Shown here: piece by piece, positions 44,972 through 54,592 of the stretch
Layout: every line of letters begins with the position of its first letter
Numbering within the stretch: position 1 is the stretch's first letter
From: Methanogenium sp. S4BF
GTDB taxonomy: Archaea > Halobacteriota > Methanomicrobia > Methanomicrobiales > Methanomicrobiaceae
NCBI RefSeq assembly: GCF_029633965.1
Contig: NZ_CP091277.1
Span: 1,671,940 to 1,735,939, forward strand
Direction: 5' to 3'
Length of the DNA: 64,000 nucleotides
The notes under the pieces: model-generated
The model's input: the letters and a program-made list of their open reading frames with translations, nothing else
Told to the model about the DNA's origin: nothing
Databases searched by the model: none
Position numbers and translations under genes: made by a program

Positions 44972-45498
44972 TGGTTTGGATGCGCTTTTTCCACACGCAT
45001 ATGTACATCGTGCGGAATCGTTACAGATACTCCTTTTCTTCAGATGACATGATAGAACTTTGTGCGGTTTTTGTGATTCGCTGAAAGATCCGGATTTGAG
45101 AATTAATATCCGGATAATGCCACCGATCAGGCAAAATTGAATTCAGATGATGGAAAAGCTGAAATATCGCTATTCTCAGGTGTCACCCGGATTACCTGCA
45201 GGTGACCGGCTGTATGCCGCAACCGCGTCCTCATACTCCCGTTTTTGCATCGGATCACCGTATTTTATGTGCTGGTTCACCTCACCTTCCTGCCCTTTTG
45301 AAGCCGTTTTTCTTCCGGGTACCGTTCAATGCCGGAATAGATCAGGCACTCCCCCGTGGTCGCTCCATTTTGTGGGGGGGTCACTCATTCCGGAAAAATA
45401 TGGTGAGATCTGATGCCACGAAAAAAAGAGTCATTTGGTCAATTGCCAAGCAAATCTATAACTATTCGGAAAACCACAAGGTCCGGCGGTGATAAACC
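44972..45498. other. Region before the TPR gene, with dyads and TPR remnant
   Basis: Two copies of the palindrome ATCCGGAT at 45088-45095 and 45108-45115, 20 bases apart and flanking an AT-rich element, could serve the minus-strand TPR gene. The remaining sequence includes the TPR-like remnant at 45176-45332 and the start region of the DUF1059 gene. Confidence 0.4.
45176..45332 (-). pseudogene. TPR-like remnant
   Basis: A frame of about 50 codons (from after a TGA near 45332 to the stop at 45176-45178) ends in 'KYGDPMQKREYEDAVAAYSR', a clear TPR-like helix pair, with a degenerate front. An ATG at 45250 would give only 24 residues. Probably a decayed end of a TPR gene. Confidence 0.35.
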
Positions 45499-45666
45499 AT
45501 GGTTTCGTTTAAATGCAAAGATATCGGCATGGACTGCGATTTCGAGGCCACCGCAGCCAATGTGCAGGAACTGGACGAGAAAATCGCCCGACATGCCCGC
45601 GAGGTTCATCAAATCGACCCGGTGGACAAGGAGCTGTGGATGAAAATCCACAAAGCAGAAAAGTAA
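45499..45666 (+). CDS. DUF1059 small protein
   Basis: 55 residues, beginning 'MVSFKCKDIGMDCDFEA' and containing 'ELDEKIARHAREVHQID', the signature of DUF1059 proteins (two Cys in 'CKDIGMDC' and a helical HAR.VH motif). Function unknown; small metal-binding regulators are one suggestion for the family. It sits upstream of the PNPOx-like gene with 77 bases between. Confidence 0.8.
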   Translation: MVSFKCKDIGMDCDFEATAANVQELDEKIARHAREVHQIDPVDKELWMKIHKAEK

Positions 45667-45743
45667 CTCCCTTAAAAGGAGCTCCCTTTTTCCCGTTATC
45701 CTTATGCCCATTACGGCCAATAGGACATTTTGAGGATAGGCAT

Positions 45744-46220
45744 ATGGACCCACTGAAGATACCCCGGATGACCAAAGATGAGTATGATGCCCTGATAGAA
45801 CGGCAGTTCATCTCCCGGATTGCCTTTGCAGGCACCGGGAACCCGTATATTGCACCCTTCATGTACGTCTTTGACAAAGAGTACCTGTACTTCCTTTCCA
45901 CGAAATACGGCAGAAAAATGCAATATTTTGCCGCAAACCCGCAGGTATCGGTCGAGATTGAAGAGTACATGCCGGATCTCTCCTCGTTTACTTTTATAAG
46001 CCTGCAGGGGAAACTCGAAGAAGTCACAGAACCGGCCAAAAAAAAGGACGTGCGGGAACAGTTCGTTGCGATGATGAAACGGCACAATCTCTCGCCACGC
46101 GTCCTCTCTGCACTGGGATACAGTCCGGATGACCCCCCGGAAATCATCATCAACGGAGAGCGTGCCGCGGTCTGGAAACTGGTTGCGGTCAAAGATATAG
46201 TGGCCCTGAAAAACGGCTGA
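45744..46220 (+). CDS. Pyridoxamine 5'-phosphate oxidase-like FMN protein
   Basis: 158 residues from the ATG at 45744 (GAGGAT before it). 'RMTKDEYDALIERQFISRIAFAGTGNPYIAPFMYVFDKEYLYFLSTKYGRKMQYFAANPQVSVEIEEY' follows the split-barrel FMN-binding family. Such proteins are often F420- or FMN-linked reductases; the cofactor cannot be told. Follows DUF1059 in the same direction. Confidence 0.88.
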   Translation: MDPLKIPRMTKDEYDALIERQFISRIAFAGTGNPYIAPFMYVFDKEYLYFLSTKYGRKMQYFAANPQVSVEIEEYMPDLSSFTFISLQGKLEEVTEPAKKKDVREQFVAMMKRHNLSPRVLSALGYSPDDPPEIIINGERAAVWKLVAVKDIVALKNG

Positions 46221-46351
46221 ATATCCCTTCATCCCATATTTTCAATCAATTTCGTACCCGTATCTTTCAGGAGAACCCATCAGGGGGTGTTCAGGTTATG
46301 AACCGATTCACCATGAATTCGGGGACGATTTTCCATCCGGTCGCCTCTGTT

Positions 46352-46870
46352 TCACCGTTTGATCTCCAGCCCCACCTCGTTTCTTCGCAGGAAACCGGGT
46401 GTCCAGGGAGGATTATACCGCATCAGAAATGGCGCTCCGACCGGTTCAATCCCGGCTGATCTGAGTTCGTCCCGCAGCCGGACCTCTGCTGCCGCCACCT
46501 CATCCTTTCGGGCATATCCCCGGAAACGGATGACGGCAACCTCCCGGGCGGGCAGCGTTGAAATCTGTACCCGGCTGTCCAGCGGGTCCGGGATCTCGTC
46601 CCGGGTTTTTCCCGGGGGCATGACAAATGACATCGATGCCGCATCGGAAACGACCGGTGCCGTCATCGCAATCTGTTGGGACGTGATCACCGGGGAAGTC
46701 ATTGATATGCTGTTGCGGGCGGTATTTTTACCCGTGATATAGGCAAAGAGCAGATTGAAACCGGCGTTATCACCCGAACTGTCAACTGTCGCCAGCACCA
46801 CGGCGGGATACTTACGGAACTCAATTTCTCCCGCCTCACCGGTTATTTCATAGGGAATGGTATCAGTCAT
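46352..46870 (-). CDS. SOUL heme-binding family protein
   Basis: 172 residues: 'IPYEITGEAGEIEFRKYPAVVLATVDSSGDNAGFNLLFAYITGKNTARNSISMTSPVITSQQIAMTAPVVSD' and 'MSFVMPPGKTRDEIPDPLDSRVQISTLPAREVAVIRFRGYA' match the SOUL/HBP heme-binding fold. A putative heme transport or storage protein. Convergent with the PNPOx-like gene. Confidence 0.93.
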   Translation of the reverse strand: MTDTIPYEITGEAGEIEFRKYPAVVLATVDSSGDNAGFNLLFAYITGKNTARNSISMTSPVITSQQIAMTAPVVSDAASMSFVMPPGKTRDEIPDPLDSRVQISTLPAREVAVIRFRGYARKDEVAAAEVRLRDELRSAGIEPVGAPFLMRYNPPWTPGFLRRNEVGLEIKR

Positions 46871-46966
46871 GGTCCTTTTTCATCTCCATAGGGGCAACTC
46901 CCCCTTCGTCCTCAGGAGTGGTTCGCCGGAGAAATCCCGTCTCCTTTGCTGACGACTCTGCTGACC

Positions 46967-47725
46967 TTACTGCAGCAGGCGCTCTATCTGTTTCCGGTCA
47001 AACCCGAAGATAAACTCGTCGCCGATTTGGACAACAGGGGCCCCGATGAACCCGGCCTTTTGGATGAGCATATCTCTCGCCTCGCTGTTGGCGGTGATAT
47101 CAATGTCCTCAAATGCCACATTCTTCTCCCTGAGAAACGCTTTTACCGCATGACAGGTCATGCACCGCGGTGTTGAGTAGACAATGACATTTTTCGTGTG
47201 CCACGTTCTCTCAATAAACGACTCACGGCCGGAATAGGTCTTATACAATCCGTATTCCCGGGGATTTTTCTGTGCATAATTCTGGTGGTATTCTTCGGCA
47301 GGGTAAAACGCAGAGTATGCCAGAATTTCGGTCGCAACGGGTTTCGCAAACTTCCCGGAATCGTCCAGAGCCTTCTTCGAGGCTTCTGCCGCCCGTTTCT
47401 GCTCTTCATCGTGGAAGAAAACGGCGGTCCGGTACTGGGAACCCTTGTCTGCGAACTGACCGGCATCATCGGTTGGATCAATCTGCGTCCAGAACACATC
47501 CAGCAGTCTTTCGTACGAGACCAGTGCGGGATCATAGGTGACCTGCACTGCTTCGAGATGCCCCGTTGTGCCGGAAGAGACCTCCTCGTATGTCGGATTT
47601 TTCTTCGTTCCGCCGGCATACCCGGCCACCGCCGAGACGACCCCCTCAACCTCTTCAAACGGCAGCTGCATGCACCAGAAGCAGCCGCCGGCAAATGTTG
47701 CCTTCTTCAGGCTTCTCTCCTCCAT
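46967..47725 (-). CDS. msrA: MsrA-glutaredoxin fusion
   Basis: 252 residues. Residues 1-~165 are peptide methionine-(S)-sulfoxide reductase ('KATFAGGCFWCMQLPFEEVEGVVSAVAGYAGG', catalytic C15, second C18; 'EAVQVTYDP', 'YRTAVFFHDEEQK', 'EYHQNYAQKNPREYGLYK'). Residues ~178-252 are a glutaredoxin domain with 'VIVYSTPRCMTCHAVKAFL' (CMTC at 188-191) and 'GFIGAPVVQIGDEFIFGFDRKQIERLL'. The fused Grx would recycle the MsrA disulfide in the same polypeptide. Monocistronic. Confidence 0.95.
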   Translation of the reverse strand: MEERSLKKATFAGGCFWCMQLPFEEVEGVVSAVAGYAGGTKKNPTYEEVSSGTTGHLEAVQVTYDPALVSYERLLDVFWTQIDPTDDAGQFADKGSQYRTAVFFHDEEQKRAAEASKKALDDSGKFAKPVATEILAYSAFYPAEEYHQNYAQKNPREYGLYKTYSGRESFIERTWHTKNVIVYSTPRCMTCHAVKAFLREKNVAFEDIDITANSEARDMLIQKAGFIGAPVVQIGDEFIFGFDRKQIERLLQ

Positions 47726-47957
47726 ACCTGTTCAACCTCTCTCGTCATCCCGGAAGTGACGGATATGCACACGCACCAGGGTATGGATGCCGGGGGGGCA
47801 GCAGATCCCTTCGATTCCTTCCGATGGTCTGTAATGGGAACACCCCGTATTAAATGATCGCATCGTCCGGGAACAGCGGTCTTCGTTGCCGGGCAAATAT
47901 CGCCGAACCACTTTTTCCCGGCAGGCTGATGGCGATTGCGAAGCGGTTCGCCGGTCC

Positions 47958-47965
47958 GGTGCACC
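47958..47965. promoter_or_regulatory. GGTGCACC box before MBL gene
   Basis: The perfect 8-base palindrome GGTGCACC lies about 50 bases upstream of the MBL ATG. A half-site ggtgca follows at 47977-47982. The same palindrome clusters at 58087-58353. Confidence 0.3.
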
Positions 47966-48013
47966 ACTCTATTTTTGGTGCATGCCGACCGTTCACACCA
48001 CAGGAGATAAACG

Positions 48014-48682
48014 ATGACACCAATCGAGGTGCACCCGATCAGACTCGGGATAGCAAATGCCTACCTTGTCAGGCAGGAGGGGACCATTCTCGTCGATACG
48101 GGAGACGCGGGAAGCGAGGATGCCATCCTTGAGGCGGCGAAGCAACTGGGGATTGCACCGGGTGATATCCGGCTGATCCTGCTCACCCACGGGCATGCCG
48201 ACCATGCCGGTTCAGCATCCTCCCTCCGGACGATGACCGGGGCGAAGGTGGCCATTCACCGGGATGATGCTGAAAAACTCAGGAGCGGCAACCAGGGAAG
48301 GCTGCGGGCGAGGTGCATCACGGGCAGAATCCTGGGACTCTTCTTCAATGCAAAGAAAAAGGCACACTACCCGCCGCTTGAGCCGGACATTCTCATCACC
48401 GATTCACTCGATCTCCGCACATACGGGGTTGACGGCACGGTGATCCCAACGCCGGGGCATACCCCCGGTTCGGTCTCGGTGATCCTTGGAGACAATGAGG
48501 CGATTGTCGGGGATCTGATCTTCCCGTCCATCCCGTCCGAAAAACCCGGCCTGCCATTCTGGGCGGATGACTCCGATGAAGTAAACCGAAGCATCGGGAT
48601 CATCCGGGAACAACAGCCGCAGAAGATCTATACAGGCCACGGAGGGCCGTTTTCGGGCGAGGAGATTGACACGATCAGGTGA
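48014..48682 (+). CDS. MBL-fold metallo-hydrolase
   Basis: 222 residues with 'LILLTHGHADHAGSAS' (HGHADH at 59-64), 'GTVIPTPGHTPGSVSVIL', 'AIVGDLIFPS' and 'TGHGGPFSGEEID', the metallo-beta-lactamase superfamily metal ligands. Substrate not identifiable from sequence; many are glyoxalase II-like or nucleases. Monocistronic. Confidence 0.92.
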   Translation: MTPIEVHPIRLGIANAYLVRQEGTILVDTGDAGSEDAILEAAKQLGIAPGDIRLILLTHGHADHAGSASSLRTMTGAKVAIHRDDAEKLRSGNQGRLRARCITGRILGLFFNAKKKAHYPPLEPDILITDSLDLRTYGVDGTVIPTPGHTPGSVSVILGDNEAIVGDLIFPSIPSEKPGLPFWADDSDEVNRSIGIIREQQPQKIYTGHGGPFSGEEIDTIR

Positions 48683-48776
48683 GGAGGCAACCGGACCCGT
48701 CATCGATCCGGATGCCTGTTTGTGACGGTATTAATCCCCATAACATCCCAATACTACGGCAGGGATGAGACAGACC

Positions 48777-49049
48777 ATGAAGAAAACCATCATCACTGTC
48801 GTAGGAAAAGACACCGTCGGCATTATCGCAAAGGTATGCACGTACCTCGCAGAAAACGACGTCAATGTCGAAGACATTTCACAGACCATCATACAGGGCT
48901 ACTTCAACATGATGATGATCGTTGACACCAGCAGCTCCTCCAAACCGTTTGGTGAGATGGTAACGGATTTAGAGGCTATTGGTGATGAGATCGGTCTGAA
49001 GATCCGATGCCAGCATGAAGATATTTTTACCCGGATGCACCGGATCTGA
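48777..49049 (+). CDS. ACT domain protein (UPF0237)
   Basis: 90 residues from the ATG at 48777. '[49 protein letters not shown]' is a single ACT domain that would bind an amino acid or similar ligand. Gene pair ACT + PFL is conserved across bacteria and archaea. The PFL gene starts 13 bases later and is co-transcribed. Confidence 0.9.
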   Translation: MKKTIITVVGKDTVGIIAKVCTYLAENDVNVEDISQTIIQGYFNMMMIVDTSSSSKPFGEMVTDLEAIGDEIGLKIRCQHEDIFTRMHRI

Positions 49050-49062
49050 GGGAATTTTCAAT

Positions 49063-50427
49063 ATGATCAATATCTTTGAGGTCCATGAAACGAACGCGAT
49101 GATCGAGCAGGAGAAGCTGGATGTCCGTACGATTACGATGGGCATCAGCCTCCTGGACTGCTGTGATTCGGATCTGGATACCGTAAACCGGAATATCTAC
49201 GATAAGATCACCTGTGCAGCAAAGGATCTCGTCGCCGTCGGCAGGGACATTGAACGCGAATATGGCATTCCTATTGTAAACAAACGCATCTCTGTCACCC
49301 CGATTGCACTTGTGGGAGGACGGGCCTGCTCGTCTCCTGAGGATTTTGTCACCATCGCACAGACGCTGGAAAGAGCGGCCGAAACGACGCGGGTCAATTT
49401 TCTGGGAGGCTATTCCGCACTCGTCTCCAAGGGCATGACCCCTGCGGATGAACATCTCATCCGCTCCATTCCTCTGGCGCTCTCGTCTACCGAACGGGTC
49501 TGCAGTTCGGTCAATATCGGCTCCACCCGGACCGGCATCAACATGGACGCCGTAAAACTGATGGGGGAGATTGTGAAGGAGACGGCAGAGTCCACCAAAG
49601 AGAACAGCTCAATGGGCTGTGCAAAACTGGTCGTCTTCTGCAACGCCCCGGACGACAACCCGTTCATGGCCGGAGCCTTTCATGGCGTAACCGAAGCAGA
49701 TATGGTGATACATGTGGGTGTCAGCGGACCGGGTGTGGTGAAGCGTGCCCTCGAGGGAGTCCGGGGCGAGAACTTTGAAGTGCTCTGCGAGACGGTGAAA
49801 AAGACGGCATTCAAGGTCACGCGTGCCGGACAGCTGGTGGCGCAGGAAGCCTCTGAACGGCTGGGTGTGCCGTTTGGCATCGTCGATCTCTCGCTTGCGC
49901 CGACACCTTCCGTGGGGGACAGTGTGGCGGAGATTTTAGAGGAGATGGGCCTTGCATCGGTGGGCGCTCCGGGCACCACCGCCGCTCTTGCCCTGTTAAA
50001 TGATCAGGTAAAGAAGGGAGGAGTGATGGCAAGTTCGTTTGTTGGCGGACTCAGTGGCGCCTTTATCCCCGTCAGCGAGGATCAGGGGATGATCGATGCG
50101 GTGAACCGCGGCGCCCTCACGATTGAAAAACTGGAGGCGATGACCTGTGTCTGCTCGGTCGGCCTTGATATGATCGCCATCCCCGGAACCACATCTGCTG
50201 CCACCATCTCCGGCATCATCGCCGATGAGGCGGCAATCGGCATGATTAACCAGAAGACAACCGCCGTCCGTTTGATTCCTGTTATCGGAAAAGATGTCGG
50301 AGATACCGTGGAATTCGGCGGGCTTTTAGGGCATGCGCCCATCCAGCGGGTCAATACCTTCAGCTGTGAGGCGTTTGTGAACCGCGGCGGCAGGATTCCT
50401 GCACCGATTCACAGTTTTAAGAACTGA
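49063..50427 (+). CDS. PFL-family (UPF0210) protein
   Basis: 454 residues from the ATG at 49063 with GAGGGAA upstream; the longer frame from 49015 overlaps the ACT gene. '[19 protein letters not shown]', '[48 protein letters not shown]', '[23 protein letters not shown]', '[26 protein letters not shown]' identify UPF0210/DUF711, with a pyruvate-formate-lyase-like fold but no glycyl radical motif recognised. Role unknown; likely partnered by the ACT protein. Confidence 0.93.
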   Translation: MINIFEVHETNAMIEQEKLDVRTITMGISLLDCCDSDLDTVNRNIYDKITCAAKDLVAVGRDIEREYGIPIVNKRISVTPIALVGGRACSSPEDFVTIAQTLERAAETTRVNFLGGYSALVSKGMTPADEHLIRSIPLALSSTERVCSSVNIGSTRTGINMDAVKLMGEIVKETAESTKENSSMGCAKLVVFCNAPDDNPFMAGAFHGVTEADMVIHVGVSGPGVVKRALEGVRGENFEVLCETVKKTAFKVTRAGQLVAQEASERLGVPFGIVDLSLAPTPSVGDSVAEILEEMGLASVGAPGTTAALALLNDQVKKGGVMASSFVGGLSGAFIPVSEDQGMIDAVNRGALTIEKLEAMTCVCSVGLDMIAIPGTTSAATISGIIADEAAIGMINQKTTAVRLIPVIGKDVGDTVEFGGLLGHAPIQRVNTFSCEAFVNRGGRIPAPIHSFKN

Positions 50428-50679
50428 TACGAAGAAGCTCCGTTACTCATTCCTTTTTTATAGTCCATTCAGCCTGTCTGTACGGGGTGCCGTCTATCGA
50501 CAAAACCCCGTCCTGCATACATATCTGAATACATTCAGGCCCTGTTCTGTCGCTGAAATGGTTATTTCATTCAATAAACCGGGAATCTCCCCGTTCGGAC
50601 AAATCATTATCTTTGAATAAATATTATTTGAAAAAGAAGGAGATTTCCTTAAAATATCTGCTTGTGAGATGAGACGAAT

Positions 50680-53600
50680 ATGATTAACCATTATATACAC
50701 GAATGTACAGCACCGTGCATCGTATTCTGCCTGATTGCGGGGTTCCTCCTCATCCCCGCCGGTGCAGGCGCGACCACCTGGAACGTCTCCCCCGTTGCGG
50801 GAGGGGAGTATGCCAACGTCACCAGTCTTCTGGACATCCCTGCCCTGAGTGACGGGGACACCATCCGCATCTGGGGCGTGGACGGACAGACCTTTGAAGG
50901 CGGCATTACGATCGACACACCGGATGTCCTCATCACCCGCTGGGAAGGGTCACCCGCAAGACCGCTCATCACCAATACCTCGCACACTGCTCCCGCGGTC
51001 ACGGTCACGGCGGACAACGTCACCCTCCGGGGCCTCGATATTTCAAATAACCGTCTGGAAAATGAGGACGGCGCAGGGGTATGTGTCGCGGGGACGTCGT
51101 GGGACAACCATCTCCAGGGGTTCACAGTGACGGACTGTGTCTTTTCCGGGAATGCAGTGACAGGCAATACGCCTGCGACCGGGTCGTACAGTTCCGGGGG
51201 CGCAATCGGGTGCCGCTACGTCGACGCCGCCCTCATCACCAACACGACATGTGCGGACAATACGGCACATTATGGCGGAGGGGCGTATTTCATTCGTTCT
51301 TTTTCTGACACCGTGACAAACACGACATTCACGAACAATACGGCAGAAGAATCTGGCGGGGGGGCATATTTCGATCGCTCCGATTATGCCACCGTGACGA
51401 ACACCACATTCACGAACAATACGGCCCATTTTGGCGGGGGGGCATGGTTCTGTATGTCCACGGAAGTCACCGTGAAGAACTCCACATTCACGAACAATAC
51501 GGCACCAGATGGAGGGGGGGCGTTTTTCACAACATCCTTTTTTAGCACCGTGACGAACTGCCTCTTTGAGAACGATAATAACCTCCATACCATCGGTTCA
51601 GTTGGAATGACCCTGAGCGAACCGAACCTCATTGAATCGGCCAATATCATCGGCGGGCCGTACCGGGGCGGCAATGTCTGGCTGCGTGACCCCGCACAGA
51701 ACATCTCCGAGTGGGGTGCTGATGCCGACTTCAACGGCATCTGTGACCAGTCCCTGACAATTCCCCCAGATCTTGCCACCGATTCCTTCCCGCTCATCTC
51801 CGGCGGCGGCACCGTAGCGTTCTCCGCGACACCGCAGGACGCCTTCGTGTATGTGGACGGCGTGAACAGCACCCGGACGGCAGAAGACCCGTTCTATCTC
51901 CGGGTGGGGGAGCATTGCATCACCCTCCAAAAGGACGGCTACATCCCCCGTGATGCAACGGTTACCGTCGTTGCGGAATCAACAGTCTCACTCGACATAC
52001 ACCTCACCGCCATTGTCCATCCCATGACATGGAATGTCTCGCCGGTTGCGGGGTATGGCAATTATTCCAATATGTCCCTCATCCCGGAGATCGGCGAGGG
52101 GGACACCATCCGTATCTGGGGCATGGACGGGCACACGTATGAGGGCGGCATCACCATCGACACACCGGATGTCCTCATCACCCGCTGGGAAGGGTCACCC
52201 GCAAGACCGCTCATCACCAATACCTCGCACACTGCTCCCGCGGTCACGGTCACGGCGGACAACGTCACCCTCCGGGGCCTCGATATTTCAAATAACCGTC
52301 TGGAAAATGAGGACGGCGCAGGGGTATGTGTCGCGGGGCCGTCGTGGGACAACCATCTCCAGGGGTTCACCGTGACGGACTGTGTCTTTTCCGGGAATGC
52401 AGTGACAGGCAATACGCCTGCGACCGGGTCGTACAGTTCCGGGGGCGCAATCGGGTGCCGCTACGTCGACGCCGCCCTCATCACCAACACGACATGTGCG
52501 GACAATACGGCACATTATGGCGGAGGGGCGTATTTCATTCGTTCTTTTTCTGCCACCGTGACAAACACGACATTCACGAACAATACGGCAGAAGAATCTG
52601 GCGGGGGGGCATGGTTCTATATGTCCCCGGATGTCACCGTGAAGAACTCCACATTCACGAACAATACGGCACCAGGTGGAGGGGGGGCGTTTTTCGATAC
52701 ATCCTTTTTTAGCACCGTGACGAACTGCCTCTTTGAGAACGATAAGAACCTGCTCACCGTGAGTTCAGAGGGAATGATCCTGAGCAAACCGAACCTCATA
52801 GAATCGACAAACATCATCGGCGGGCCGTACCTTGGCGGCAATGTCTGGCTGCGCGACCCCGCACAGAACATCTCCGAGTGGGGGGCCGATGCCGACTTCG
52901 ACGGCATCTGCGATCAGTCTCTATCCTTCCAGTCTCTATCCGTCCAATATGGCACCGATTTCTTCCCGCTCGTCTATGGCGGCACGGTGGCAATCACTTC
53001 GACGCCGCAGGACGCCTTTGTCTATGTGGACGGGGTGAACACCACCCGCACGACGGATGCGTCCCTCTATCTCCCGGTCGGCGATCACCAGATGACAGTC
53101 GCACTCAGGGGGTATGTGACCCCCGCCAACAGGACGGTGACCGTCACCGCCGGGACCACCACCACCCTCGACTTCGACCTCGTGCGGGAGACCGGGTACC
53201 TCGAAGTCACGTCCGTCCCGGACGGGGCAGCGATTATTCTCGACGGCACGGATACCAATACTCGCACCAATGCAACCCTCGCAGACCCACTCCCCACCGG
53301 AGATTACAATGTGACCGTCACCCTGGACGGGTACATCACGCCCGCGGAAGAGGTGGTCACCATTACGACAGGCGACACCACTACCGTCAACTTTGACCTT
53401 GTCCGCGAGACCGGGTTCCTCGAGGTTACATCCGTCCCCGCAGGGGCGCATATCTTCCTCGACGGCACGGATACCCATACCCTGACCAACGCGACCCTCG
53501 CAGACCCACTTCCCACCGGGGAGTATAACGTCACCGTCGCCCTCGATGGCTATCTCACTCCTGAAAACAGAACCGTGACCATCACCGCAGGCGCAACGAC

Positions 53601-54285
53601 ATCGGTTTCCTTTACTCCCGAACGGATTCCCACCCCAATCCATCACGGTTCGGGCGGCGGGAACTCCGGTCTCTCGGCAGGGGCGGCAAACAGTCTTTCT
53701 GCCGGTGACACCGTCTCCTTTGCGGTGCAGAACTCCGCGTTTTGCGAAGTAAACATTACCGCCGGGGAACCGATCTCAGACATCCTCATCACCGTGGGAA
53801 GAACCACCCTGCCCTCCGGCACCGACGCCCCGCCGGGGGAGATCTATGAGTATGACGAGATACTCCTCTACCACACCACCGATGACAGGATCGCAGATGA
53901 GACCCTGAACTTCACGGTCTCAAAGACATGGCTCGCAGAGAATGACTTTGGTCCCGGTGATGTCACCCTCTACCGCCTTCACGATGGTGTGTGGGAGGAA
54001 CTCGCAGTCCGCCTGACCGGTGAGGACGCCCAATCCTGTTTCTTCACGGCGGCAACGCCCGGGTTCTCGACCTTTGCAATCGCTGCGGTGCATGGCACCG
54101 GTGCCGCGGCCACCCTGGCACCAGCACCCGCACCCGCCATTGCAGAGCAGGCACCCGGTACTGCAAAACCCGCGACGCCCACATCCGCCGCAGCCGGCCC
54201 GACTCCGACACAGAGCCCGGTGCCGTACGGGTGTGCCGTCCTTGCAGCCGGTCTGATCTGCCTCATGAAAAAACGACGGGAATAA
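50680..54285 (+). CDS. Giant secreted beta-helix/PEGA surface protein
   Basis: 1201 residues. Signal peptide (about 1-31). Two large modules (about 32-380 and 447-770) carry parallel beta-helix repeats (Pmp-like 'TNTTFTNNTA..GGGA.F' units). A PEGA domain follows the first and three PEGA domains (about 770-985, 'LEVTSVP.GA.I.LDGTDT') follow the second. A PGF-pre-PGF-like domain (about 1000-1130: 'LNFTVSKTWLAEND..DVTLYRLHDGVWEELAV', 'ATPGFSTFAIA') and a Pro/Ala/Thr-rich linker precede a TM anchor and KKRRE tail. The two modules share 456 near-identical bases. A likely adhesin or S-layer-associated protein; ligand unknown. Monocistronic. Confidence 0.9.
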   Translation: MINHYIHECTAPCIVFCLIAGFLLIPAGAGATTWNVSPVAGGEYANVTSLLDIPALSDGDTIRIWGVDGQTFEGGITIDTPDVLITRWEGSPARPLITNTSHTAPAVTVTADNVTLRGLDISNNRLENEDGAGVCVAGTSWDNHLQGFTVTDCVFSGNAVTGNTPATGSYSSGGAIGCRYVDAALITNTTCADNTAHYGGGAYFIRSFSDTVTNTTFTNNTAEESGGGAYFDRSDYATVTNTTFTNNTAHFGGGAWFCMSTEVTVKNSTFTNNTAPDGGGAFFTTSFFSTVTNCLFENDNNLHTIGSVGMTLSEPNLIESANIIGGPYRGGNVWLRDPAQNISEWGADADFNGICDQSLTIPPDLATDSFPLISGGGTVAFSATPQDAFVYVDGVNSTRTAEDPFYLRVGEHCITLQKDGYIPRDATVTVVAESTVSLDIHLTAIVHPMTWNVSPVAGYGNYSNMSLIPEIGEGDTIRIWGMDGHTYEGGITIDTPDVLITRWEGSPARPLITNTSHTAPAVTVTADNVTLRGLDISNNRLENEDGAGVCVAGPSWDNHLQGFTVTDCVFSGNAVTGNTPATGSYSSGGAIGCRYVDAALITNTTCADNTAHYGGGAYFIRSFSATVTNTTFTNNTAEESGGGAWFYMSPDVTVKNSTFTNNTAPGGGGAFFDTSFFSTVTNCLFENDKNLLTVSSEGMILSKPNLIESTNIIGGPYLGGNVWLRDPAQNISEWGADADFDGICDQSLSFQSLSVQYGTDFFPLVYGGTVAITSTPQDAFVYVDGVNTTRTTDASLYLPVGDHQMTVALRGYVTPANRTVTVTAGTTTTLDFDLVRETGYLEVTSVPDGAAIILDGTDTNTRTNATLADPLPTGDYNVTVTLDGYITPAEEVVTITTGDTTTVNFDLVRETGFLEVTSVPAGAHIFLDGTDTHTLTNATLADPLPTGEYNVTVALDGYLTPENRTVTITAGATTSVSFTPERIPTPIHHGSGGGNSGLSAGAANSLSAGDTVSFAVQNSAFCEVNITAGEPISDILITVGRTTLPSGTDAPPGEIYEYDEILLYHTTDDRIADETLNFTVSKTWLAENDFGPGDVTLYRLHDGVWEELAVRLTGEDAQSCFFTAATPGFSTFAIAAVHGTGAAATLAPAPAPAIAEQAPGTAKPATPTSAAAGPTPTQSPVPYGCAVLAAGLICLMKKRRE
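50911..51367 (+). repeat. Near-identical internal repeat, copy 1
   Basis: A 457-base stretch that recurs at 52156-52612 (offset 1245) with only three base differences seen by eye. It encodes the N-terminal beta-helix part of module 1. Confidence 0.9.
52156..52612 (+). repeat. Near-identical internal repeat, copy 2
   Basis: Second copy of the 50911-51367 block; the three differences are T/P and D/A-type substitutions and one silent change. Flanks diverge more, so the near-identity is limited to this block. Confidence 0.9.
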
Positions 54286-54592
54286 TCCGGCAACGGAGCA
54301 TATCCCTATCTCACCATTTTTCTGAAACGGCACCCTCTCCCTTTCGGAATCTGAAAAGAGCAGATGGCTGATGATAGCAACGGGTATGAAAACGAATCCA
54401 CTTTGGATCATCATGGATCCTTTTTTTTGGCTGATCTTCTGACCCGGGGAGACCCGGATATACAGGCGGTGATACACCGTATTAGATCCGGTTCACACCC
54501 GGGAACTGCTCCGTAAGCATCATGCCGTATCCCTGCAGGGGGGATAAAAAATGAAAGAACGGTCTCTTTTGCAGGCACGGGTGATGTAAAAT
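54286..54592. other. Gene-free stretch after the giant surface gene
   Basis: No credible protein gene is seen. A T-rich run (54420-54428) is present. It lies between the convergent surface protein and TPR genes, so terminators are expected. Confidence 0.4.
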
